Shown here: positions 42,140-51,408 of the stretch, piece by piece
Layout of the letters: each line of letters opens with the position of its first letter
How positions within the stretch are numbered: the stretch's first letter is position 1
From: Lachnospiraceae bacterium
GTDB taxonomy: Bacteria; Bacillota; Clostridia; Lachnospirales; Lachnospiraceae
NCBI GenBank assembly: GCA_022791635.1
Contig: JAAVZL010000040.1
Coordinates: 1 to 61,871 of the forward strand
DNA length: 61,871 bases
Direction of reading: 5' to 3'
Position numbers and translations under genes: made by a program
The notes under the pieces: model-generated
Database searches by the model: none
Told to the model about the DNA's origin: nothing
The model's input: only the letters and a program-made list of their open reading frames with translations

Positions 42140-43903
42140 ATGTTTCAATCAAGAACACATACCTGCAATGAGCTTCGTATGGAGCATGTGGGAGCAACCG
42201 TAACGTTGACCGGCTGGTATGAGAACCTGCGCAAGGTCAGCAAAAATCTGGGCTTTCTGATTCTGCGGGATTTCTACGGAACAACCCAGTTTGTCATTGA
42301 GACGGAGGAAATGATGGAGAAGCTTTCCGGTGTGAATACGGAATCCACCCTGTCCATCACAGGCGTGGTGCGGGAGCGCTCCAGCAAGAACCCGGGCCTT
42401 CCTACAGGGGAGATTGAGGTGGTGCCGGAGGAGATTGAGGTTCTGGGTAAATGCCGCTACAATGAGCTGCCCTTTGAGATCAACCGCTCCAAGGAGGCGG
42501 ACGAGAACACCCGCCTGCGGTACCGTTATCTGGATCTGAGAAATCCGGCGGTCAAGGATCGTATCATCCTCCGTTGTAACGTGGTTGCGGAGCTTCGAAA
42601 AAGCATGACGGAGCATGGCTTTCTGGAGATTACCACTCCCATTCTTACCTGCTCCTCTCCGGAGGGGGCGAGAGACTATCTGGTGCCCTCCAGAAATCAT
42701 CCGGGGAAATTCTATGCTCTTCCCCAGGCGCCTCAGCAGTTTAAGCAGCTTCTTATGACCTCGGGCTTTGACCGGTATTTCCAGATTGCTCCCTGCTTCC
42801 GGGATGAGGATGCCAGAGCGGACCGGTCTCCGGGAGAATTTTATCAGCTTGACATGGAGATGGCCTTTGCCACTCAGGAGGATGTGTTTGCCGTTCTGGA
42901 GGATGTGCTGCCTCCCATTTTTGCAAAGTACGGTACGTACCATACGGCTTCCGAGGCGCCCTTTCAGCGGATTTCCTTCCATGATGCCATGGAGCGGTAT
43001 GGATCGGACAAGCCGGATCTTAGGATTGATTTGGTTCTTAAGGATGCCACGGGCTGCCTGGCAGACTGCGGATTCGGGCCCTTTGAGGGGCAGAATGTGC
43101 AGGCGGTGGTGTTTGGCGGCTTTGGGGCCAGCAGGAAGGTCATTGATAAAATGTGTGCGGACGTGGAGGTGCAGACTGGGAACAAGGCGTACTGGTTCCG
43201 GCTGGATGAGAAAGGGGAGCTAGTAGGCGGTATCTCAAAGTTTTTGGCGGAACGGAAGGAAGCAGTGGTGGAGGCTCTTTCTCTGAAGCCGGGAGATTTT
43301 GTGGGACTGGCGGCAGGAAAGAAGGAGACGGCCCAGAAGACGGCCGGTGTGTTCCGGAAGGTTCTGGGGAATACGGTTGAAGGGCATATGAACAAGGAGT
43401 GCTATGAGTTCTGCTGGATTGTGGACTTTCCGATGTATGAGATAGGGGAGGAGTCCGGGAAGCTGGAATTCTGTCATAATCCGTTCTCTATGCCTCAGGG
43501 AGGTATGAAGGATCTGCTGGAGAAGGATCCTCTGGATATTTATGCTTATCAGTATGATCTGGTTTGCAATGGGGTAGAGCTGTCCTCCGGGGCGGTTCGG
43601 AATCATGACCCGGAGATTATGGTGAAGGCTTTTGAGCTGGTGGGACTGGGCGAGGAGGATGTGAAGGCCAAGTTCCCGGCCATGTACAATGCCTTCTGTT
43701 ATGGAGCGCCGCCTCATGCGGGGATTGCTCCCGGGGTGGACCGGATGGTGATGCTGATTGCCGGGGAGGAGAGCATTCGGGAGATTATTCCGTTTCCTAT
43801 GAATAAGACGGCTCAGGATGTGATGATGGGTGCACCGGCAGAGGTGGAGCCTCAGCAGCTTCGGGATGTGCATATTCGGGTGGTGGAGTTGGATAAGGAG
43901 TGA
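42140..43903 (+). CDS. aspS: Aspartyl-tRNA synthetase
   Basis: This 587-residue bacterial-type AspRS has an N-terminal OB anticodon-binding domain, motif 2 in FRDEDARADRSPGEFYQLD, a GAD insertion domain (about 290-410) and motif 3 in GVDRMVMLIAG. It charges tRNA-Asp. A strong AGGAGG site is followed by ATG. It is followed by hairpin element H2. Confidence 0.97.
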   Translation: MFQSRTHTCNELRMEHVGATVTLTGWYENLRKVSKNLGFLILRDFYGTTQFVIETEEMMEKLSGVNTESTLSITGVVRERSSKNPGLPTGEIEVVPEEIEVLGKCRYNELPFEINRSKEADENTRLRYRYLDLRNPAVKDRIILRCNVVAELRKSMTEHGFLEITTPILTCSSPEGARDYLVPSRNHPGKFYALPQAPQQFKQLLMTSGFDRYFQIAPCFRDEDARADRSPGEFYQLDMEMAFATQEDVFAVLEDVLPPIFAKYGTYHTASEAPFQRISFHDAMERYGSDKPDLRIDLVLKDATGCLADCGFGPFEGQNVQAVVFGGFGASRKVIDKMCADVEVQTGNKAYWFRLDEKGELVGGISKFLAERKEAVVEALSLKPGDFVGLAAGKKETAQKTAGVFRKVLGNTVEGHMNKECYEFCWIVDFPMYEIGEESGKLEFCHNPFSMPQGGMKDLLEKDPLDIYAYQYDLVCNGVELSSGAVRNHDPEIMVKAFELVGLGEEDVKAKFPAMYNAFCYGAPPHAGIAPGVDRMVMLIAGEESIREIIPFPMNKTAQDVMMGAPAEVEPQQLRDVHIRVVELDKE

Positions 43904-43924
43904 ATTTAAGCGGAACGCTGTGAG

Positions 43925-44131
43925 GGCCAACCGCAAACGAAGACAGCAGCCATTTCCATATCCTGTGTTCGGACGGTTTGCGTACACTTTGTATGCTCTG
44001 GTCGTACATTACCTTAAATGCTTTTATGGCGTTTGGTTTTGAGGTAATGTTCGCCCATATTATACAAAGCGTTCGCAAACAGCCGGACACCGGATATCGG
44101 AAATGGCTGCTGTCTTCGTTTGCGGCTGGCC
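43925..44131. repeat. Long hairpin element H2 (207 bp)
   Basis: Fills the gap between the convergent aspS and maturase-like genes; the right arm ends two bases from the latter's stop. Outer arms (33 bp, starting GGCCA-CCGCAAACG) are nearly perfectly complementary and unique to this copy; the core matches H1. Same orientation as H1. Probable bidirectional 3'-end hairpin. Confidence 0.85.
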
Positions 44132-44133
44132 AT

Positions 44134-45240
44134 TTACGGTTTGAGTGAGCGGGCAAGGAGTTGGAGGCGGGGGAGGATGGCGTCTAGGAGGGTGCGGTAG
44201 CCGCAGAACTTATTTTTGGGGGAGCAGAAGACTTCCCGGCGCATGCGAGGGCAGCCGCCGCAGATGCGGGTGTAGGGGCAGGAGGCGCAGGCTGTGGGGA
44301 GGTCTTTGGGGCGGGAGCGGAAGGCAGACATTTGGGGGGATTCGTAAATTTCTTTTAGGGGAGCCTGGCTCAGGTTGCCGAGGCGCCAGGAATCCAGGGC
44401 GTAGAAGTCGCAGGGATAGACGCTGCCATCGGATTCTACAATGAGCTGGCCGTGACAGGCTCCGGTGATTCCGCAGGCGGTCTCTTCTCCACGGACCAGA
44501 AGGTTTAGGAGGTCGTCGAAGAGCTTGATGCTTTGGAAGTGGCCTTTTATGGTTTCTGGGTGCCAGAGATCGAAAAGATCGGTGTAAAAGCCGGCATAGC
44601 GCTCGGGGGTCAGGGCGTAGGGGGCGGCAGCCTCACAGTCCAGGGGGGCGAGGCAGGGGATGAACTGTGCGTAGGCGATGGATTCTTTTTTAAGGAAGTT
44701 CCAGATCTGGCGGGGATGACGGGCCATGGTGTTGGTGAGTACCATGACGACGTTGTAGGGAACCTGTGAGCGTTCCAGGCCTTTCTTTGCGGCCAGAATG
44801 CGGGAGAAGGTGCCCTTGCCGAAAGTATCGAGGCGGCAGGCGTCGTGGAGGTCCCGGGGACCGTCCAGGGAGAGGCCTACGAGAAAATGTTCCTTTTTGA
44901 GAAAGGAGAACTATGCTTCGTCGAGGACAAGGCGGTTGGTTTGGAGGGCGTAGGAGACAGAGACTCCCGGAGCGGCCAGGGAAGCGGCTTCCCGGACAAA
45001 CTGCTGGAACCAGTCAAGCCCTGCCAGGGTGGGCTCTCCTCCCTGAAAGACGATGTTGATGGAGTCGCCCGATTCTAACTGGGAGAAGGTGTGGGTAAGG
45101 ATTGCTTTCCGGGTTTTGGCGGTCATGATGCCGAAGGAGGCCTGGTCCCGCAGGCTGCTGACGTCTTCGTAGAAGCAGTAGCGGCAGCGCATGTTGCAGA
45201 GTGATGAGGCGGGTTTTATCATCAGAGAGAGCTGTTTCAC
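44134..45240 (-). pseudogene. Anaerobic sulfatase maturase-like radical SAM gene, broken by an amber codon
   Basis: Reading from GTG at 45240, the frame encodes KQLSLMIKPASS, the cluster motif CNMRCRYCFYED, FQGGEPTLAG and TNRLVLDEA. It then meets TAG at codon 110 (44911-44913) and continues in the same frame with FSFLKKEHFLVGLSLDGP, and a complete SPASM part with SDGSVYPCDFYAL and CASCPYTRICGGCPR. The total of 368 codons is normal for the family, which converts the cysteine of C-x-P-S-R in sulfatases to formylglycine. A TGG to TAG change is the simplest cause. The target-type sulfatase at 60985 is also damaged. Confidence 0.85.
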
Positions 45241-45518
45241 AGGAGGTTCCCCCTTTCCAGGAAAAAGAACAGGAGAATCTGGGCGACCAGAATGCAGGGC
45301 ATGCCGATGATAAAGGTGGGATGCTTTGTCTTGTGGCGGAAGAGCTGCATGCCCAGAATGGAGCCGATGCTTCCGCCCAGGATGGCGGTGAGAAACAGGG
45401 TTTTTTCGGGAATCCGCCATTTTCGATGGCGGGCTCTGTGCTTGTCTTGTCCCATCAAAAGGAAGGCGAGTAGGTTGATGCATATCAGGTAATAATAGAA
45501 TAGGGATGCTGCTTTCAT
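45237..45518 (-). CDS. DUF1294 membrane protein
   Basis: This 93-residue protein has three hydrophobic segments and the DUF1294 pattern: MGQDKHRARHRKWRIPEKTL after the first helix, then GGSIGSILGMQLFRHKTKHPTF. Function unknown; often found attached to cold-shock or other domains, here alone. Its stop overlaps the GTG of the maturase pseudogene by 4 nt, so the two formed an operon. Confidence 0.88.
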   Translation of the reverse strand: MKAASLFYYYLICINLLAFLLMGQDKHRARHRKWRIPEKTLFLTAILGGSIGSILGMQLFRHKTKHPTFIIGMPCILVAQILLFFFLERGNLL

Positions 45519-45603
45519 GGGGGTATCTCCAAAGGCTCTCAGGTGAAATAGGAATGATTAAAAACAGTATAGCATGAAATCGTGATTGTGGCAAAAAAAG
45601 TAC

Positions 45604-45632
45604 TTGCTTTTTTGTAAGGCCTCGCATATAAT
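45604..45632 (+). promoter_or_regulatory. Promoter of glyA
   Basis: TTGCTT (45604-45609), a 17-nt spacer and TATAAT (45627-45632) lie about 90 nt before the glyA start. The short leader shows no folate or glycine riboswitch pattern by eye. Confidence 0.75.
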
Positions 45633-45722
45633 GGAGCATGTGTTGAAAAGACAAATGTGCGCCATAGAAAGACAAACGGAGAGCGCAGGAAGACAAGCGG
45701 GAAAAGGATGAGGAGGAACTTT

Positions 45723-46964
45723 ATGTATTCATTTGAGGAAGTGCAGGCAGTGGACAAAGAGGTTGCAGCTGCCATTCAGGCTGAGATGGAGCGGCAGAAC
45801 AGTCATATTGAATTGATTGCATCGGAAAACTGGGTATCCAAGGCCGTGATGGCTGCCATGGGAAGCCCTTTAACCAATAAATATGCGGAAGGATATTCCG
45901 GAAAGCGGTATTACGGCGGATGTGAGTGTGTGGATATGGTGGAGGATCTTGCCATTGAGCGTGCCAAGAAGATTTTTGACTGTGAGTATGTGAATGTGCA
46001 GCCCCATTCCGGCGCCCAGGCTAATATGGCGGTGGAATTTGCCATGCTGGAGCCGGGAGACACCATTATGGGACAGAATCTGGCTCATGGCGGACATCTG
46101 ACACACGGGAGTCCTGCCAATTTTTCCGGAAAATATTTTAACGTGGTGCCTTATGGAGTCAATGATGACGGCGTGCTGGATTATGAGGAGATTCGCCGTC
46201 TGGCTCTTGAATGCAAGCCAAAGCTTATCATTGCAGGGGCAAGCGCCTATGCCAGAACCATTGATTTTAAGCGGTTCCGGGAGATTGCCGATGAGGCCGG
46301 AGCTTACCTGATGGTGGATATTGCCCACATTGCGGGTTTGGTGGCTGCAGGGCTTCATCCAAGTCCCATTCCCTATGCCCATGTGACGACTACAACTACG
46401 CACAAGACCTTAAGGGGTCCCAGAGGCGGTATGATTATGTCGGATGCGGAGACGGCGAAGAAGTTTAACTTTAATAAGGCTGTATTTCCGGGAACGCAGG
46501 GGGGCCCTCTGATGCACGTGATCGCGGCCAAGGCCGTTTGCTTTGCGGAGGCCCTCACTCCGGAGTATAAGGCATATCAGCAGCAGATTGTTAAGAATGC
46601 ACAGGCGCTGTGTAAGGGATTGATGGATCGGGGAATTAAGATTGTTTCCGGCGGAACAGATAATCATCTGATGCTGGTGGATCTGACGCCCTTTGACCTG
46701 ACGGGTAAGGATGTGGAGCATCTTCTGGATGCTGCCAACATTACGGCCAATAAGAATACCATCCCCAACGATCCCAAGTCTGCCTTTGTCACCAGCGGCG
46801 TGCGGATTGGAACGCCGGCTGTGACGGCCCGGGGCTTGAAGGAGGCGGATATGGACATTGTGGCCGAGGCGGTTGCCATGATGATCAAGGAGGGTGAGTC
46901 TGCCACCGACAGGGCAAAGGCGCTGGTGAAGAGCCTGACGGAGAAGTACCCCCTGAATATGTAA
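45723..46964 (+). CDS. glyA: Serine hydroxymethyltransferase
   Basis: This 413-residue PLP enzyme interconverts serine and glycine with tetrahydrofolate. Motifs: [31 protein letters not shown], and the Schiff-base lysine in [15 protein letters not shown]. The ATG at 45723 has AGGAGG six bases upstream; earlier in-frame ATGs would add residues not typical of the family. Monocistronic, with terminator behind. Confidence 0.96.
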   Translation: MYSFEEVQAVDKEVAAAIQAEMERQNSHIELIASENWVSKAVMAAMGSPLTNKYAEGYSGKRYYGGCECVDMVEDLAIERAKKIFDCEYVNVQPHSGAQANMAVEFAMLEPGDTIMGQNLAHGGHLTHGSPANFSGKYFNVVPYGVNDDGVLDYEEIRRLALECKPKLIIAGASAYARTIDFKRFREIADEAGAYLMVDIAHIAGLVAAGLHPSPIPYAHVTTTTTHKTLRGPRGGMIMSDAETAKKFNFNKAVFPGTQGGPLMHVIAAKAVCFAEALTPEYKAYQQQIVKNAQALCKGLMDRGIKIVSGGTDNHLMLVDLTPFDLTGKDVEHLLDAANITANKNTIPNDPKSAFVTSGVRIGTPAVTARGLKEADMDIVAEAVAMMIKEGESATDRAKALVKSLTEKYPLNM

Positions 46965-47042
46965 GGGTACGAGATCGGAAGAAGAACAGGAATGTGAATG
47001 ATAGCATTTCGTTAAGCTTTAAAAAATGATATCGGAACATGA

Positions 47043-47094
47043 AAAGAGGATTTTGTAAAATGCCGGGAATTTCCTGCTTTACAGAATCCTCTTT
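47043..47094 (+). terminator. Terminator after glyA
   Basis: A 10-bp stem AAAGAGGATT/AATCCTCTTT extended inward by TGTAAA/TTTACA, closing an 18-nt loop. The T tract is short, so efficiency may be moderate. The rest of 46965-47333 holds only promoter-like sequence. Confidence 0.7.
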
Positions 47095-47207
47095 GATTAG
47101 ACAAAGATTGCTTTTGGTGATGCATAAATGATGCTTTTAAATGCTATAATAGTAGCAGTTTGGCCGTATATTTAAGGAATTCTTAAATAGTATTTTAAAA
47201 ATTCTTG

Positions 47208-47232
47208 TGCTATACTAGAATCGTGTTATACT
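47208..47232 (+). promoter_or_regulatory. Tandem extended -10 promoters of the ABC operon
   Basis: Two TGNTATACT elements (hexamers at 47211-47216 and 47227-47232), 16 bp apart, lie about 100 nt before the first gene. No good -35 accompanies either, as usual for extended -10 promoters. A further TATAAT occurs at 47145-47150 without a good -35. The leader between contains small inverted repeats (TTAAGC). Confidence 0.5.
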
Positions 47233-47333
47233 AGATATGGTATGTCCGGAAAACGGACGGAAAAGAATCTGCCTTTTGGCCTGTTTAAGCTTGCATAGCT
47301 CAGGCAGAGGGCTTAAGCTCAAAGGGGAAAGCT

Positions 47334-48059
47334 ATGCCACAGGAAAGAGAGCCTGTGATTCAGGTAAAAAATTTGTATAAAGTCTATCGTGTTGGGCGCA
47401 ATAAGGTCAGAGCCCTAAACGGTGTGGATCTGGAGATTTACCGCGGAGAATTCTGTTCCATTGTAGGTACCTCCGGCTCCGGGAAATCGACCATGCTAAA
47501 TATGCTGGCAGGCCTTGAGAAGCCCACCAAGGGTGAGGTCATCATAGCGGGCAAGCATTTGGAGCAGATGAATGAAAATCAGCTGGTACGGTTCCGAAGG
47601 GAGCATGTAGGCTTTATTTTTCAGTCCTTCAATCTTCTGGGAACCATGAATGCCAAGGAAAATGTGGCTCTGCCGCTGACCTTTCGGGGTGTGCCCAAAA
47701 AGGTGCGGATGGAAAAGGCGGACAAGATGCTGGATCTGGTGGGGCTTCGCAAGCACAAGACTCACCGGCCCAATGAGATGTCCGGCGGACAGCAGCAGCG
47801 CGTGGGCGTGGCCAGGGCTTTGGTGGTGGATCCGGAGATTATCTTTGCGGATGAACCTACAGGAAATCTGGATTCCAATACCTCCGCGGAGGTGATGGAG
47901 CTGATGAAACGAATCGTGCGGGAGCAGAATCAGACCCTGGTGATGGTAACCCATGATAATCATCTGGCAAGCTTTGCGGATCGGATCTTTCATATTATAG
48001 ACGGAAAAATTGTGAAAATAGAGGACAACCGGAAGAACAGGGAGGTAGAAGAGGCATGA
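47334..48059 (+). CDS. MacB/LolD-type ABC transporter ATPase
   Basis: This 241-residue ATPase shows Walker [10 protein letters not shown] (about 45-53), Q-loop region FIFQSFNLL, signature [14 protein letters not shown] and Walker [14 protein letters not shown]. Members of this group pair with FtsX-domain permeases and drive export or mechanotransmission across the envelope. The next gene overlaps by 4 nt. GGGGAAAG precedes the ATG. Confidence 0.95.
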   Translation: MPQEREPVIQVKNLYKVYRVGRNKVRALNGVDLEIYRGEFCSIVGTSGSGKSTMLNMLAGLEKPTKGEVIIAGKHLEQMNENQLVRFRREHVGFIFQSFNLLGTMNAKENVALPLTFRGVPKKVRMEKADKMLDLVGLRKHKTHRPNEMSGGQQQRVGVARALVVDPEIIFADEPTGNLDSNTSAEVMELMKRIVREQNQTLVMVTHDNHLASFADRIFHIIDGKIVKIEDNRKNREVEEA

Positions 48060-49999
48060 GAAGAATGGGATTGATAAAGAGAGGCTTGGCACTTGCGCTG
48101 TGCGCAATGCTTGCGGCGCCGTCTGTTGGGATGCTTTGGGAGCCGCTTTTGGCAAAGGCGAGCAATCTGCCAGGTAGTGAAGGGGCAGGAAATATCGATA
48201 CTTCGGGTAATGGGATAGAAGAACAAAGCGACATACAAAGCAAGACAGCAGAAGATCAGAATCCGGAGAATAAGAAAGATGAGGATGATAAGAATAATGG
48301 CGGAAGTAACACTGTAGATCCGGCAGAAACATTGGCACAGACCAAAAAAGATGCGCAGGATCAGTTGGACGATCATTATGATTTTATCAAAAATTCTGTT
48401 CCGGAAGATAAGAGGGCTGAAGTAGAGAAGCTTAAAGACGGTTATAAAAATAGTATAAACAGTGCGCGAACTAATCAGGGAATCGGCGATTATTTGACAG
48501 AAGCAAAAACAAAGATGGATGCTTACATACCGAGTCCCGATCCCGAACCCACCCCCGACCCGGAACCCGAGCCCGAAACCACCAACAATAATATTATGGT
48601 AGGCGGCAATTGGGTCACCCCTGTAGCCAACGGCGGAAGCCATGTAAGTGTTGTGGTTCCTCTTGTTAACATGGGCCGCAGCCGGGTAAAAAATGTGGTG
48701 GTAACCCCTCAGATCAGCGATGACGCCAGCAAATGGCCCTTCGAGATTGAGACCTCCAACTACACCCAGACCATCGAAAGTCTTCCGGGCACAGACGACG
48801 GAGGGGATGACATGGAACGCCGCCGGGAGCTGACCTGGATCTTAAGAACCCGAAAGGATGCTCCGGGAGGCTACCGTCCCGTTGTCTTTGACGTGACCTT
48901 TGAAAATGACGATCACAGTCTGACCACCGTAAATCTGACCACTTATGTAAATGTAAAGGGAACCACAGGCATATCCTCTGACGGAACTGCATCCACTCCC
49001 CGTGTGATTGTCACCGGATTTTCCACAGATCCGGAGGTGGTGCGGGCAGGTGAGACCTTTACCTTAACCCTGCATATGCAGAACACTTCCCGGGCAACGG
49101 CTGTTCAGAATATGCTCTTTGACATTCAGGCCGCCAGCGAGAGCACGGACACCACCTATGTGGCGGCAGCTTTTCTGCCTACCGCAGGCTCCAGCACCAT
49201 CTTTGTGGACAAGATAGCGGCCGGCGCCACCAAGGATATTTCCATGGAAATGGAAGCACGCTCGGATTTGTCTCAAAAACCTTACGTGGTCAATGTGAAG
49301 ATGAATTACGAGGACGAGAGCGTTCATGCCTATGAAAATACGGCCAGCGTGTCCATTCCCGTTCGCCAGGAGGCACGGGTGGATATCAGCAGCATCGAGG
49401 TGATGCCGGACTCCATTGAGGTGGGCAATGAAGCCAATGTCATGTTCAGTGTCTACAACATCGGCAAGACAAAGCTCTTTAACACAAGCGTAAAATTTAT
49501 ATCCGATTCCGTCACCGGCGGCGACACCTATCTGGGGAATATCGATCCGGGGGCCACAGCCAATGTGGACGCCTATCTGTCAGGCGCTGCGGCCACCATG
49601 GACGATGGTATCGTAAAGATTGAGATAACCTTCGAGGACGAAGCGGGAGAAGCTACCACCATCGAAAAGGAAATGACCCTCTTTGTCAATGAGATGTATT
49701 TCCCGGATGATATGGAAATGGACGGTATGTACGGCGAGGATATGATGGAAGAGCAGGGAGGCTTTAAGCTCTGGTGGGTGATCGTGCCGGTGGTATTACT
49801 TGTCATTGCCGTCGTAGTATTTCTTGTCATCCGCAAGAAAAAGAAGAAAAAGGCTCAGGAGCTTTTAGAGCTTAGTGAGGATCTGGAGGATATGGATGAG
49901 AATGACGACTCGGATGACTCGGAACCGGAAGAAACAGAGAAGCTAAGCCCCTTAAAGAAATGGAAGAAGCGTAGGGACGATAAGAGGAAGGGTCTATGA
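48056..49999 (+). CDS. CARDB/COG1361-like surface protein with C-terminal anchor
   Basis: This 647-residue protein has an N-terminal signal peptide (about 1-36), a low-complexity acidic stretch, a Pro-Glu linker (DPEPTPDPEPEPE, about 162-174), several Ig-like CARDB domains (about 185-540), one membrane helix (WWVIVPVVLLVIAVVVFLVI, about 575-597) and a charged cytoplasmic tail of about 50 residues. It lies between ATPase and permease genes with overlapping ends, so it is probably the extracellular partner of the transporter. Residues 45-160 are more AT-rich in coding DNA than the rest, suggesting a variable region. Confidence 0.8.
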   Translation: MRRMGLIKRGLALALCAMLAAPSVGMLWEPLLAKASNLPGSEGAGNIDTSGNGIEEQSDIQSKTAEDQNPENKKDEDDKNNGGSNTVDPAETLAQTKKDAQDQLDDHYDFIKNSVPEDKRAEVEKLKDGYKNSINSARTNQGIGDYLTEAKTKMDAYIPSPDPEPTPDPEPEPETTNNNIMVGGNWVTPVANGGSHVSVVVPLVNMGRSRVKNVVVTPQISDDASKWPFEIETSNYTQTIESLPGTDDGGDDMERRRELTWILRTRKDAPGGYRPVVFDVTFENDDHSLTTVNLTTYVNVKGTTGISSDGTASTPRVIVTGFSTDPEVVRAGETFTLTLHMQNTSRATAVQNMLFDIQAASESTDTTYVAAAFLPTAGSSTIFVDKIAAGATKDISMEMEARSDLSQKPYVVNVKMNYEDESVHAYENTASVSIPVRQEARVDISSIEVMPDSIEVGNEANVMFSVYNIGKTKLFNTSVKFISDSVTGGDTYLGNIDPGATANVDAYLSGAAATMDDGIVKIEITFEDEAGEATTIEKEMTLFVNEMYFPDDMEMDGMYGEDMMEEQGGFKLWWVIVPVVLLVIAVVVFLVIRKKKKKKAQELLELSEDLEDMDENDDSDDSEPEETEKLSPLKKWKKRRDDKRKGL

Positions 50000-51408
50000 G
50001 TGTAAGAGATTTGCTCAAAATGAGCCTCAGTAGTCTGTGGCGCCGGAAGCTTCGGACCATCCTCACGGTACTGGGAGTTGTCATTGGAACGGCCTCCATT
50101 GTGGTTATGATTTCTCTGGGCCTTGGACTCAACAAGGTGAGTATGGAGCAGATCGAGCAGTATGGAGGATTGACCACCATTACGGTCTACGCCAATGAGG
50201 GCGATTACAGCTACTATGGAGGCGGTGTGGCCGTCTCCGTGGACGGCAGTGAAAGCGACAGCCAGGAGCCGGTGCGGATTGATGATACGGCTATTGAACA
50301 ATTTAAGCATATGGAGCATGTGGAGGTGGCCTCTCCCGTCTTAAGTACCTGGATTCTTTTGCGCCAGGGGGTGTGGGAGAACAGTGCATCCCTGCGGGGT
50401 ATGAGCCGGGAGGCGCTGGAGAAGATGGACATCGATATTGCGGAGGGAAGTCTGCCGGAGGAAGGCGGGGAGCTGCAGTTTTTCTATGGAAATACGGTGA
50501 TCACGGATTTCTATAATTCAAAAACGGGCCAGAACCCCTTCTATGACAATTATGATTACGAAAATCAGGACAATTATACCCTGGCAGATGTGGATTTGAT
50601 GAATACTCCCATGTTTGTGATTTTTGATACGGACGCCTACTACAATGCCAAGTACGGCGGGACGGATGAGAACGGGAATCCCATACCGGCCCCCAAGAAA
50701 TACATGGTGCCGGCCTGCGGTCTGATGGCCGGAAAGCCCATGGAGTGGGGAGAGAATGCCAACAGTATTCTCTGCGATGTGGAGGCTTTGAAGGCTCACC
50801 TGAAAAAGGTGTTTAAGGGAAAGGTCATTCCCGGTCAGCCTACCAACAAGTCCGGCAAGCCCTATAAGGAGATCTATTATAACCAGGCTTATATCCGTGT
50901 GGACGATATGGACTATGTAACGGAGGTGCAGGATCAGATCCGGGCCCTGGGCTTTCAGGCGGAAAGCAATGTGGAATGGATGAACCAGGTGCAAGAGCAG
51001 TCCCGGTCCATACAGATGGCTCTGGGCGGCATTGGCGCCGTATCCCTGTTTGTGGCGGCCATCGGCATTGCCAATACCATGATGATGTCCATCTATGAGC
51101 GGACCAAGGAAATCGGTGTCATGAAGGTGCTCGGCTGTGATATGGGAGCCATAAGAAATATGTTTCTGGCAGAGGCGGGCTTTATCGGTCTCATCGGCGG
51201 AACGGTGGGCCTGATGCTGAGCTATGGCATATCAGCCATTATCAATTTTTTCACCAAGGCTACCTACGCCTCGGGGATTTCTTATATCCCCATTGTGCTG
51301 GTGGTGCTGGCCATGGTGTTTGCAGTGATTATGGGAATGGTTGCAGGCCTATTTCCGGCCCTGAGAGCCATGCGCTTGAGCGCCTTGGCAGCCATTCGGA
51401 ATGAGTAG
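49996..51408 (+). CDS. MacB/FtsX-domain ABC transporter permease
   Basis: This 470-residue permease has an N-terminal helix with RKLRTILTVLGVVIGTASIV, a large extracellular MacB_PCD region (about 45-330), and three C-terminal helices with the FtsX signature block MMMSIYERTKEIGVMKVLGCD. It joins the ATPase at 47334. Such systems often export peptides or signal envelope stress. Overlaps both neighbours by a few bases. Confidence 0.93.
   Translation: MSVRDLLKMSLSSLWRRKLRTILTVLGVVIGTASIVVMISLGLGLNKVSMEQIEQYGGLTTITVYANEGDYSYYGGGVAVSVDGSESDSQEPVRIDDTAIEQFKHMEHVEVASPVLSTWILLRQGVWENSASLRGMSREALEKMDIDIAEGSLPEEGGELQFFYGNTVITDFYNSKTGQNPFYDNYDYENQDNYTLADVDLMNTPMFVIFDTDAYYNAKYGGTDENGNPIPAPKKYMVPACGLMAGKPMEWGENANSILCDVEALKAHLKKVFKGKVIPGQPTNKSGKPYKEIYYNQAYIRVDDMDYVTEVQDQIRALGFQAESNVEWMNQVQEQSRSIQMALGGIGAVSLFVAAIGIANTMMMSIYERTKEIGVMKVLGCDMGAIRNMFLAEAGFIGLIGGTVGLMLSYGISAIINFFTKATYASGISYIPIVLVVLAMVFAVIMGMVAGLFPALRAMRLSALAAIRNE

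Noticed and set aside
44911..44913. Amber codon read as pyrrolysine
   Set aside because: No pyl genes are in view and the flanks look like a Trp-to-stop change; the linked decay of the sulfatase supports a pseudogene.
45540..45722. Glycine or folate riboswitch upstream of glyA
   Set aside because: The leader is about 85 nt long and lacks the conserved motifs of either class.
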